A DNA stretch of 8,196 nt from Prevotellaceae bacterium UBA1710 (GCA_002317355.1 DCJC01000012.1:1-8196), one strand, 5' to 3'; positions 1-6,025 are shown, numbered from the stretch's first letter. Numbers and translations: made by a program. The notes: generated from the sequence alone by a model not told the origin.

Positions 1-50
1 GTGCAAAGGTAAAAGAGTAGTTACTTGATTAAGTAATTCAAGTTTTGCAC
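1..50. repeat. Nested inverted repeats at the left edge
   Basis: GTGCAAA (1-7) is the reverse complement of TTTGCAC (44-50), and ACTTGA (23-28) of TCAAGT (38-43); TTACTT (21-26) also pairs with AAGTAA (31-36). CAAAGGTA at 4-11 reads TACCTTTG on the minus strand, matching the Bacteroidetes -7 box, but I see no -33 TTTG at 19-21 bases. It may be the start region of a minus-strand gene lying left of the window, with an operator-like dyad. The window edge prevents a decision. Confidence 0.3.
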
Positions 51-80
51 CCTATCCTAAGTTATATCCCTGACACATAC

Positions 81-134
81 TCCGATATTATCCGCTCAGC
101 CCTTAGGGATGCTTGCCAGAGCAAGAATATCGGA
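81..134. repeat. Inverted repeat able to fold as a three-way junction
   Basis: The outer stem is TCCGATATT (81-89) with AATATCGGA (126-134), a perfect 9 base pairs. Inside it, ATCC (90-93) pairs with GGAT (107-110), and CTTGC (112-116) pairs with GCAAG (121-125) over a CAGA loop. The two inner helices abut the outer stem with almost no unpaired bases. A weak TTG-started frame (45-251, plus) crosses the element and has no recognisable product, so I treat the region as non-coding. Whether it acts as RNA or DNA is not visible. Confidence 0.4.
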
Positions 135-219
135 CTTCTTTCAGGGTTAATGGTGGGAAAGTTCAGTTACATAAGAGGAAGAATGGAAGTTGATGTCTCG
201 CTCATCTTCCGTAGTGACA

Positions 220-289
220 AGGGGGTAAACTCAGTGAAGCTCCGCTCTTAGAGCGAACAAGAAGCGAAGGTTCACTGAGTTTACCCCCT
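220..289. repeat. Perfect 19-bp inverted repeat with an inner hairpin
   Basis: Arm 220-238 (AGGGGGTAAACTCAGTGAA) is exactly the reverse complement of arm 271-289. The 32-base interval holds a second perfect hairpin, CGCTCT (243-248) with AGAGCG (250-255). Neither side has a T tract, so it is not an obvious intrinsic terminator. A perfect repeat of this length is unlikely by chance and suggests an intergenic repeat unit, a cruciform site or a recombination remnant. Confidence 0.6.
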
Positions 290-330
290 AAGCATAGCGA
301 AGGAGAAACGAAGGATGAACGAAAGAAAAA

Positions 331-364
331 CTCCGCTACCGAGAGTCGAATCTCAGTAGCGGAG
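331..364 (-). terminator. Rho-independent terminator, minus strand
   Basis: Arms 331-344 and 351-364 form a 14-bp stem (CTCCGCTAC outer part) with a 6-base loop. The single non-Watson-Crick position, C340/A355, is a C-A mismatch in plus-strand RNA but a G-U wobble in minus-strand RNA, so the stem is continuous only on the minus strand. The minus transcript then runs into UUUUU (positions 330-326). Both signs point to leftward termination. It lies 28 bases beyond the stop at 392 and about 300 bases past the CotH stop. Confidence 0.65.
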
Positions 365-391
365 AAATATTAAATACTAATGTTCCTTAGT

Positions 392-493
392 TTAGAAATC
401 CAGGTCTCCATAGCCATTATTTACCCCAGTAGGAGAAGTCGTATCATCATCCGGATCGGTATTAGCTCTTCCTTTACCTCCAATAAGCCAATC
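392..493 (-). pseudogene. Short reading-frame remnant ending before a terminator
   Basis: A minus-strand frame is open from 493 down to a TAA at 392-394. It reads DWLIGGKGRANT, then an acidic Gly/Thr/Pro-rich tail ending GYGDLDF. The composition resembles low-complexity C-terminal tails of small Bacteroidetes proteins, such as HU-like DNA-binding proteins, but I recognise no domain. No start codon exists in the frame, and a TAA at 494-496 closes it upstream, inside a duplicated 9-base unit (AAAGATTGG, TAAGATTGG). The terminator directly downstream is the main reason to think a gene once ended here. It could equally be a chance frame. Confidence 0.22.
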
Positions 494-573
494 TTACCAA
501 TCTTTCCCAATAAATATTGGGACGCTGATACAATATTTCACAAAATTAAGATTGTAAAGATTGCGAAGATTGG
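488..573. repeat. Nested inverted repeat built from 9-base units
   Basis: Arm 488-505 (CCAATCTTACCAATCTTT) matches the reverse complement of 556-573 at 16 of 18 positions, the two differences being in the centre. The left arm is two 9-base copies of CCAATCTTN. The right side carries AAGATTG three times at 9-base spacing (548-574). The interval holds a perfect hairpin at 506-521, CCCAATA with TATTGGG. The whole element could form a long stem with a side hairpin. It resembles low-complexity AAGATTGGN intergenic repeats seen in Prevotella, which is an impression and not a search result. Confidence 0.5.
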
Positions 574-610
574 GACTCCACGTAGTGCCTGAGCTATGCG
601 AAGAATTTTT

Positions 611-670
611 GTCAGTTCAAGCAACAAAGGTGCACATTCACATTGAGGAATAGAAATTCGTCGAACTGAC
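611..670. repeat. 8-bp inverted repeat beside the CotH stop codon
   Basis: GTCAGTTC (611-618) is the perfect reverse complement of GAACTGAC (663-670). The 44-base interval shows no further strong pairing. The right arm ends 2 bases from the CotH stop codon on the minus strand. No U tract follows in that direction (the minus strand reads AAAAATTC), so it is not a convincing terminator. Between 611 and the next element at 573 I see nothing else. Confidence 0.35.
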
Positions 671-671
671 G

Positions 672-3029
672 TTATTTACTTATTACTACCTTTTTACCAT
701 CAAAGATATAGATGCCATTTGATGGAGAGAGGACAACCTGACCATTGAGGTTGTAGTATCTGCCGTCTGTTTTCTTGCTTGAGAGGCATGATGCTATTGA
801 AGTAGAATTGTCACCTTCCTTTGGAACAAGCCAGATACCACTTACACGCAACGTATTGCCCCAATCAACCTTTATCGCGTTGAGATGAACGAATGGATCT
901 ACACGATTCTCGTTGGATGATGTAAGACGGTTACGGAAATCATCAAGCGGAATAACGATAGCCTTGAGTTCGTTGTCCCAATACTCGCAGCTCTCATTAA
1001 ATGAAACTTTTATTTCCTTCCATGAACCGTGAGAGATGATTCGGTTGGCAAGAAGACGGAGGCTGTTACCCTTACCACGGATTACGATTTTGTCGTAGTC
1101 GCTGATGTCAGCAAAGTCATCGTGATCCACATTGACGAATCCTGCAATCGCAGTTCCACCACCCGCTTCGATGCCAGTATTCCAATCCACATTAACATGG
1201 GTGTCAAGCATCTCTGCATCTGATGAACCATTTGTCCATTTATGGAAGAAATCAGATGTAAGCGGTACCCATCCCTCAAGTGGTTCGAAGTCATCGATGC
1301 TGAAGATATCTTGAATATTATTCAGTACGATAGATGATCTCTGTGGGAAATACTGGGTATGAAGTCTGTTACGCTCAGCCATGTAGGTTCCATCTACTGT
1401 ATAGAGACTGCCAGGAGACTGATAAGGATGTACATCCTTGCGATAATGTCCCCAGCGGGCAGCTTCTGCATAGAGAGCCTTCGAGATGTTATTGTAGAGA
1501 CTATCCCACACGGCTTCTGCACTCTTAGGGCCAAGGAGACCATCGTCAGACAAGAGTTCCTTTGCACGACTGAGATACTTCTTTGCAAACTGCTTGTTCT
1601 CCATAAGATGATTGAAGATGCCAGTTGGAGTCTCATTGCCGTTGTTGAGTCTCAGGATGTTCTCTTGTGGATTCTCGAATATGATCTCAGAATCCCAACA
1701 GAGGAATCGGAAGCCCTGACTCTCTTCTCCTTTTCTTCGGATTGCATACCAGTTGTGATGATCCCAGTCACCATTACCGGCATACTGATTGATAATCATA
1801 TAGTCGATGAAGTTATCGATGTCGAGGAGAACCTCCTGATTCTTGTTTCCATCAGCATCCTTACCCTGGAGCATATTATAATAGGTGTTGTCGGATGCCT
1901 GTGCTGCAGTCTCCACCATCTTTTGCCAAGCATCGAGATCACCCTCTCCTGCTTCAATGTGGTTTCCACCCTCCTCTTCTATCTTTATCACATCGATATC
2001 TTTCTTATCTCCACCAAGATGGTCTTTGCCATACTGGTCGTTAACACGCTCTGCAATGTTGTAGATTCCCCAATACATTCCATTGAGGAAGACATGAACA
2101 TACAAGGCATTGACACTTGTATGACCTATCTTGCGCTGCATTCTGCGAGCCCACACATCACGGGTGTACTGTGCTTTCTGACGGTTTCCCTCCAGCCAAT
2201 GTTGCCATGCGTTGCCAAAGTGGCAACGAAGAACGAGCTGACTGAACTTGTCTGGCTCTCCTTCGCCAAAGAGAGGATAGGTGAGAGTCTTCTCGCCATA
2301 GTCCTTCTTGAAGACAAGACGCATAGAGTGCTTCGGATTCTTTTCAGCAAGACGACCATGACCACCATGCAACTTAAGTCCGCAGGTCACATTGAAATCA
2401 TGGTTGGCTCCAAAGAGTTCGGCATTAACAGGACGTGTCCAGCCGTTACCAGTAGGATCGCCAACAGGAGGACCTGTAAAGATATAGATACCACCTTTGT
2501 TCTCATCGTTTTCGTGACAGAAGAAATTATCCTTGTCGGTCACAATACTAAGAACAGGAATCTGGAGGAATCCCTCCTTTATCTTCTTAGCAAGGACTGG
2601 ATCAGAAGTCATAGCCTGATTCATTCCATAGCTTGCAGGAGCTATACCTTCTATTGTTGCAAATGAGCCCCATTCCGTAGGATATCCTTTTGGGGTATCA
2701 GACTGACGCAACACATCATCCAAGAATAGATAAGTAGCTGTTGACAGGTTAGATACCTCTCCTTGAGCACTTACTACAGCAGTTCTGATGATGGTGTTAC
2801 CAGAAATGGTAATAGGACCAGTGTAAGCGGCACTTTCTGCTGTAGGCACACTACCGTCAAGAGTGTAGCGAATGGCAGTACCATCCGCAGGCAGACTTAT
2901 ACCTTCTCCAATTTTAAGTTCAAAGGGTTTGTCACAAAATCCATGTTCCTTGCTGAACGACAGACTTTGCGCAGTTGCAGCCATGCCCGAAAATACGAGT
3001 AGAGCAACAGATAGAATTAGTTTTCTCAT
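672..3029 (-). CDS. Secreted CotH-kinase-like protein with chitobiase C-terminal-type domain
   Basis: This is a 785-residue exported protein. Residues 1-21 are a signal peptide ending MAATAQS. Residues 34-102 resemble the chitobiase/beta-hexosaminidase C-terminal domain (IRYTLDGSVPT, then YTGPITI). Residues 155-570 resemble the CotH protein-kinase fold: GLKLHGGHGR (217-226), FLNGMYWGIYNIAERV (314-329), the probable catalytic segment GNGDWDHHN (418-426) and the metal-binding-like CWDSE (444-448). Residues 590-737 look like a beta-sandwich, possibly carbohydrate-binding. The last 28 residues (YYNLNGQ... NGIYIFDGKKVVISK) match a tail common on secreted Prevotella proteins and may act in sorting or anchoring. 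CotH kinases phosphorylate spore-coat proteins in Bacillus; the substrate in Bacteroidales is unknown. The ATG at 3029 precedes the signal peptide and lies about 45 bases below a consensus promoter. The gene is intact and appears monocistronic. Confidence 0.85.
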   Translation of the reverse strand: MRKLILSVALLVFSGMAATAQSLSFSKEHGFCDKPFELKIGEGISLPADGTAIRYTLDGSVPTAESAAYTGPITISGNTIIRTAVVSAQGEVSNLSTATYLFLDDVLRQSDTPKGYPTEWGSFATIEGIAPASYGMNQAMTSDPVLAKKIKEGFLQIPVLSIVTDKDNFFCHENDENKGGIYIFTGPPVGDPTGNGWTRPVNAELFGANHDFNVTCGLKLHGGHGRLAEKNPKHSMRLVFKKDYGEKTLTYPLFGEGEPDKFSQLVLRCHFGNAWQHWLEGNRQKAQYTRDVWARRMQRKIGHTSVNALYVHVFLNGMYWGIYNIAERVNDQYGKDHLGGDKKDIDVIKIEEEGGNHIEAGEGDLDAWQKMVETAAQASDNTYYNMLQGKDADGNKNQEVLLDIDNFIDYMIINQYAGNGDWDHHNWYAIRRKGEESQGFRFLCWDSEIIFENPQENILRLNNGNETPTGIFNHLMENKQFAKKYLSRAKELLSDDGLLGPKSAEAVWDSLYNNISKALYAEAARWGHYRKDVHPYQSPGSLYTVDGTYMAERNRLHTQYFPQRSSIVLNNIQDIFSIDDFEPLEGWVPLTSDFFHKWTNGSSDAEMLDTHVNVDWNTGIEAGGGTAIAGFVNVDHDDFADISDYDKIVIRGKGNSLRLLANRIISHGSWKEIKVSFNESCEYWDNELKAIVIPLDDFRNRLTSSNENRVDPFVHLNAIKVDWGNTLRVSGIWLVPKEGDNSTSIASCLSSKKTDGRYYNLNGQVVLSPSNGIYIFDGKKVVISK

Positions 3030-3082
3030 AATTATTTTTTAGATTCCTATTATTGTTTATAGTCAGTTTTATACAACGCGGG

Positions 3083-3114
3083 CAAAGGTACAAAAAAAAG
3101 GTGATATCACCAAA
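3083..3114 (-). promoter_or_regulatory. Consensus Bacteroidetes promoter for the CotH-like gene
   Basis: On the minus strand, TTTG (3114-3111) is followed after 20 bases by TACCTTTG (3090-3083). This matches the TTTG, 19-21 bases, TAnnTTTG consensus of the primary sigma factor in Bacteroides. Transcription would start near 3076 and give a leader of about 45 bases before the ATG at 3029. Confidence 0.75.
3100..3111. promoter_or_regulatory. 12-bp perfect palindrome inside the promoter spacer
   Basis: GGTGATATCACC is a perfect palindrome lying between the -33 and -7 boxes of the CotH-like gene's promoter and touching the -33 box. A protein bound there would compete with RNA polymerase, so the site is a candidate repressor operator. 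No regulator gene is nearby. Confidence 0.45.
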
Positions 3115-3153
3115 TAAGTTCCCTTGAAATTTTGTTTATGTGTACCAAAATAA

Positions 3154-3191
3154 TAAGGTCTGCACGTTAAATGAATAACGTGCAGACCTTA
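3154..3191 (-). terminator. Rho-independent terminator after the small secreted protein
   Basis: Arms 3154-3168 and 3177-3191 form a perfect 15-bp stem (core AAGGTCTGCACGTT) with an 8-base loop. On the minus strand the stem is followed by a T-rich run (ATTATTTTGG). It starts 25 bases after the stop codon at 3216-3218. It separates this gene from the CotH-like gene, whose own promoter lies just beyond. Confidence 0.85.
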
Positions 3192-3215
3192 ATAAAGTTA
3201 TATTAGAGAGAGAAA

Positions 3216-3734
3216 TTAATCGTCCTGCATAGTGAAATCACCGCTACATGATAAGATACCATGGCCTTTCAACTTAGCATATTTGCTGTTCATCTTTGTG
3301 AACTTCGTTTTTGGACTACCTTCTCTGTTATATTCTACCTTGACAGGGGTATCATCATAGAAGAACAAGCCAGCCTCTTGCCCCTCAGGAATGACACACA
3401 ACCAGTTGTCATAAGTATTCTCCCAAAGACTACCATCGAGTGAGCGGAATACCATTATACCACGATAACCACGAGCAGCTTCATGGAAGAAAACAAGACA
3501 GTCCTTATATTTTCCAAGATACTTAGGGAACTTAGATCCTTTGCGACGACTATCAAACTCTACGGTCTTGTGCTGACCATCCATACATACTATCAGTTCT
3601 GTAGTACCATCTTCTTCACTTACATAAGTTTCAAAATAAGTGACGTCATCAATCATGTTTATCTCCTGTGCCAGAACCTTCTGATTAGATAAACAGAAGA
3701 TCATTGCGAGAATCATGCCAATCATTTTTTTCAT
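3216..3734 (-). CDS. Small secreted protein of unknown function
   Basis: This 172-residue protein begins with a clear signal peptide (MKKMIGMILAMIFCLSNQKVLA, residues 1-22, then QE), so it is exported. No lipobox is evident: the only cysteine in the leader, C14, is in its core. The mature part of about 150 residues alternates charged and aromatic beta-strand-like segments, for example GKYKDCLVFFHEAARGYRG near 73-91 and LCVIPEGQEAGLFFYDD near 111-127. Its two other cysteines far from the leader (C112 and C158, by my count) could form a disulfide. I recognise no domain. The ATG at 3734 is chosen because it gives a typical MKK start. A strong terminator follows. The best upstream promoter is at 4048-4079, which would make it the second frame of a short transcript after the 57-codon frame at 3823-3996. 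Confidence 0.75.
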   Translation of the reverse strand: MKKMIGMILAMIFCLSNQKVLAQEINMIDDVTYFETYVSEEDGTTELIVCMDGQHKTVEFDSRRKGSKFPKYLGKYKDCLVFFHEAARGYRGIMVFRSLDGSLWENTYDNWLCVIPEGQEAGLFFYDDTPVKVEYNREGSPKTKFTKMNSKYAKLKGHGILSCSGDFTMQDD

Positions 3735-3822
3735 AACTATCTTAGCTTAAAAGGTTTTTATTTATTTGTTCAAGGGGAAATATACCAAGGCATTAAGCCA
3801 AAGTACTGGAAATAAGGTCTCA

Positions 3823-3996
3823 TCAGTCAATGATGATGCCTGGGGATGTGAGATTTGTACAGATTCCTAAAGCGACAAGCTCACTATTGTGTTCAAAGGC
3901 ATTTAAATTCATAAATGAACTTATATGAAAGCGTGCAGTTAGGGTTTTCAGCAGGCTTCGAACCTTTGGTTTTATGTCATATATTTTCTTTGTCAT
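3823..3996 (-). CDS. Candidate 57-residue small protein
   Basis: An ATG-started frame of 57 codons runs from 3996 to a TGA at 3823-3825. It begins MTKKIYDIKPKVRSLLK and ends NLTSPGIIID. The N-terminal 25 residues are strongly basic (five Lys, two Arg) and the C-terminal half is more hydrophobic, with one Cys. No signal peptide or domain is recognised. It sits about 45 bases below a minus-strand promoter with both consensus boxes and 88 bases before the secreted protein gene. Directly after the stop, another frame stays open (TDETLFPVLWLNALVYF), so this could be a frameshifted remnant of a longer gene. Other explanations are a leader peptide or an ordinary 5' leader with a chance frame. Confidence 0.35.
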   Translation of the reverse strand: MTKKIYDIKPKVRSLLKTLTARFHISSFMNLNAFEHNSELVALGICTNLTSPGIIID

Positions 3997-4047
3997 GGAT
4001 ATTTACGATTAATACTTGTTTAGCGTTTTGTTTTAGTATTTCTGTTG

Positions 4048-4079
4048 CAAATATAGATAATAATTTTCAAACTTCCAAA
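4048..4079 (-). promoter_or_regulatory. Consensus minus-strand promoter above the small frame
   Basis: On the minus strand, TTTG (4079-4076) is followed after 20 bases by TATATTTG (4055-4048), a full match to the Bacteroidetes consensus. Transcription would start near 4041, giving about 45 bases before the 57-codon frame and about 305 before the secreted protein's ATG at 3734. AATACT (4011-4016) and AGTATT (4035-4040) could form a stem at the 5' end of this RNA. The start-proximal candidate TATATTTC near 3780 has no -33 partner. Confidence 0.65.
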
Positions 4080-4263
4080 TTTTTCTCGACTTTTTTATAC
4101 ATTTTACCAAATTTAATTGAGGAAAAATAGACAAATATGGGTATATAGTAGAAAAAACGGCTCTGAAAGGCTTAAAATAGCGTTTAAAGTGTTCAAAAGA
4201 CAATTATTTGCGTAGAAAAACAGCTCATAAATTTACCAAAAGCACAAAAATACATCTCAAAAA
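4080..4263. other. AT-rich intergenic stretch without features
   Basis: This is very AT-rich DNA between the minus-strand promoter at 4048-4079 and the repeat block at 4266. I see no gene, terminator or clear promoter in it. Confidence 0.5.
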
Positions 4264-4265
4264 TT

Positions 4266-4353
4266 GGGGGGCGCTAATAGATTTATTCCAGATTTACGTA
4301 TGGTACCCCCCCGTAAACCTTTACGGATAATGTCTGTTATAATGGTTTACCGG
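4266..4353. repeat. G6/C7 tracts and alternative TTTAC dyads
   Basis: A run of six G (4266-4271) faces a run of seven C (4306-4312). CCGTAAA (4311-4317) can pair with TTTACGG (4320-4326) as a perfect 7-bp hairpin, with TTTACG (4293-4298), or in extended form with GGTTTACCGG (4344-4353). The last pairing has one extra base. These pairings are mutually exclusive. TTTAC also recurs as a direct repeat at 4293, 4320 and 4346, spaced 27 and 26 bases. The block lies above the likely promoter at 4416, so regulator-binding repeats are more likely than a leader RNA switch. Confidence 0.3.
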
Positions 4354-4415
4354 ACAGTAATAGTTAATTATCAAGAAAATATGGGGAATGTATGTGTTTT
4401 TTCTCAGGTTTTATA

Positions 4416-4423
4416 TATCTTTG
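4416..4423 (+). promoter_or_regulatory. Probable -7 box for the SUI1/phosphoesterase pair
   Basis: TATCTTTG matches TAnnTTTG. The -33 region (about 4393-4396, TGTG) is poor. Transcription would begin near 4430, leaving a leader of about 54 bases. That leader holds AACATT (4431-4436) with AATGTT (4456-4461) and a 12-base palindrome, TTAATATATTAA (4460-4471). No Shine-Dalgarno is seen before the ATG at 4484, as usual in this phylum. Confidence 0.5.
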
Positions 4424-4483
4424 CAGATGAAACATTAATTTGTGAACAGAATTGAAATGTTAATATATTAAATAGGTATAAAT

Positions 4484-4888
4484 ATGACAGATTGGAAAAG
4501 TGCTCTTGCCGCTCTTGGAGCAACGGACGATAATGATAACAAAAAGGATACTCCTAACGTTGACCGAAAGAAGCGTTCTGGAGTAGTCTATTCAACTAAT
4601 CCCGACTTTGAATATGAGGAAGAAAAGGAGGAGGAATGCCCTACCCTTCCTGCAAATCAGCAGAAGCTTCGACTGAACATGGAGCGTGCTGGTCGTGGTG
4701 GCAAAACTGTTACTATTGTTAAAGGTTTTGTTGGTGAGGAGAAGTATCTCAATGCCCTTTGTAAGCTTCTGAAGCAGAAGTGTGGTGTTGGTGGTGCTGC
4801 CAAGGATGGGGAGATCATCATTCAAGGTGATTATCGCCAGCGATTAGTTGAGATTCTGAAGAAAGAGGGGTATTCGCAGGCGAAATAA
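4484..4888 (+). CDS. SUI1/YciH-family translation initiation factor
   Basis: This 134-residue protein carries an eIF1/SUI1 fold at about residues 58-132. The signatures are RAGRGGKTVTIV (68-79), the basic helix KLLKQKCGVGGAAKDGEI (94-111) and the closing QGDYRQRLVEILKKEGY (114-130). YciH-type proteins bind the 30S subunit near the P site and are linked to start-codon discrimination and stress-time translation in E. coli. The usual bacterial length is about 105-110. Here an acidic, probably disordered N-terminal segment (1-57, including EYEEEKEEE at 43-51) explains the excess. The N-terminal MTDWKSALAAL is typical of Bacteroidetes members. The gene is 3 bases from the phosphoesterase gene and is probably co-transcribed with it. 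Confidence 0.93.
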   Translation: MTDWKSALAALGATDDNDNKKDTPNVDRKKRSGVVYSTNPDFEYEEEKEEECPTLPANQQKLRLNMERAGRGGKTVTIVKGFVGEEKYLNALCKLLKQKCGVGGAAKDGEIIIQGDYRQRLVEILKKEGYSQAK

Positions 4889-4891
4889 ATT

Positions 4892-6004
4892 ATGTGGCAG
4901 ATAATATTTTTGTTAGTAATAAGTGCTGTATTGGTAGGGTTGTCGTGGATGGCATTTGCTGTGTGTAGATTCCGTTCATTAGGAAGGATTGTGCCTAAGA
5001 AGAAGTGGAAACGTTTGCTTATGGGATTGCTGATCGTGATTCCTATTATGGTGGTGATCAGTTTTTCCCTGGGATTTGTCAATATGGTGATTATGTATCT
5101 ACACCTTCTTATAATATGGATGGTGTGTGATGGTGTGGCTTTTCTCGTGAAGAGGATTTCACGTAAGGAAGCGAAGCATTACTATTCAGGAATAGCAGCT
5201 ATTGCATTTACAACTATATGGTTGAGTATCGGCTGGTATAATGCTCATGAGGTAAAACGAACAGAGTACAACATATCAACAAGCAAACCGTTAGGCGTTG
5301 ATAATCTGAAGGTTATAGGTCTTTCTGACTCTCATATCGGAGCTACGTTCCATTGGCAGGAGTTTGAGGAATATGTTGATAGGATTAACGAGGAGAAGCC
5401 TGATATGGTGGTTATCATGGGTGATTTTGTGGATGATGACACATCAAAGGAGGATATGGTTCGTAGTTGTGAGGCGTTGAAGAGGCTCAAGACAAAATAT
5501 GGTGTGTATTATGTCTATGGTAATCATGATGAAGGCTATTGGGCAAATGACAGAAGAGGCTATACGCTTCAGGATTTAGAGCGTCTTCTTGCAGAAAATA
5601 ACGTAAGGGTATTGCGTGATGAGAATGTGGAGATTGCTGGAAATATTGTTCTTTGCGGCCGACTTGACAGGACTTTCGCGAGTCTGAAGGATAGGAGTAG
5701 AAAGACTCCAGCAGAACTCATGCAAGGTGTTGATGGTAAGTATGTTATCTGTCTTGACCATCAGCCTAATGATTATGATGCGGAGGCTGATAGTAATATG
5801 GATCTTGTGATATCTGGTCACACTCATGGAGGTCAGTTTCTTGGTCTTGGTGAGATTGGTGTCTGTATGGGGGCTAATGATGCGTACTATGGTCATGAGA
5901 GGAGGAAGAATACGGACTTCATCGTTTCTTCTGGTATTGGTGATTGGGCTATTGACTTTAAGACGGGGTGTGTGGCGGAGTATGTAGTAATTAATATAAA
6001 GTAG
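4892..6004 (+). CDS. Membrane-anchored metallophosphoesterase (YkuE/YaeI-like)
   Basis: This 370-residue protein has about four N-terminal membrane segments (near 2-24, 41-60, 62-85 and 98-116), followed by a calcineurin-like phosphoesterase domain (about 138-368). The dimetal site motifs are complete and in order: DSH (146-148), GDFVDD (177-182), GNHD (210-213), H290 in LDHQP, and GHTH (309-312). The family hydrolyses phosphate esters; YaeI/YkuE-type members are membrane-associated and have been linked to lipid or UDP-sugar substrates. The substrate here cannot be read from sequence. The domain follows the last membrane segment, and the four-segment count would place it on the cytoplasmic side if the N-terminus is inside. 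The ATG at 4892 comes 3 bases after the SUI1 stop, indicating an operon. No damage is seen. Confidence 0.93.
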   Translation: MWQIIFLLVISAVLVGLSWMAFAVCRFRSLGRIVPKKKWKRLLMGLLIVIPIMVVISFSLGFVNMVIMYLHLLIIWMVCDGVAFLVKRISRKEAKHYYSGIAAIAFTTIWLSIGWYNAHEVKRTEYNISTSKPLGVDNLKVIGLSDSHIGATFHWQEFEEYVDRINEEKPDMVVIMGDFVDDDTSKEDMVRSCEALKRLKTKYGVYYVYGNHDEGYWANDRRGYTLQDLERLLAENNVRVLRDENVEIAGNIVLCGRLDRTFASLKDRSRKTPAELMQGVDGKYVICLDHQPNDYDAEADSNMDLVISGHTHGGQFLGLGEIGVCMGANDAYYGHERRKNTDFIVSSGIGDWAIDFKTGCVAEYVVINIK

Positions 6005-6025
6005 CATATGCAGCCTCTCCCCCCG

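Noticed and set aside
45..251. A TTG-started 68-codon plus-strand frame
   Set aside because: It runs across the three-way junction repeat and into the first arm of the 19-bp inverted repeat. It has no recognisable domain and no promoter with both boxes.
380..592. A 70-codon plus-strand frame
   Set aside because: It covers the inverted 9-base repeats and runs against the minus-strand terminator. The product is repeat-derived low complexity.
1359..2666. A 435-codon plus-strand open frame opposite the CotH-like gene
   Set aside because: It lies wholly antisense to a well-supported gene. Its product has no recognisable domain and an odd Cys/Ile/Leu-rich composition, and it has no promoter. It is a codon-usage shadow.
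3943..3971. A T-arm-like GGTTCGAAGCC on the minus strand
   Set aside because: The flanking bases do not form a 5-bp T stem, and no acceptor, D or anticodon arm is present. It is not a tRNA, tmRNA or clear attachment site, and it lies inside the 57-codon frame.
4264..4455. A 63-codon plus-strand frame before the SUI1 gene
   Set aside because: It crosses homopolymer tracts and the -7 box at 4416, and the product has no recognisable features.
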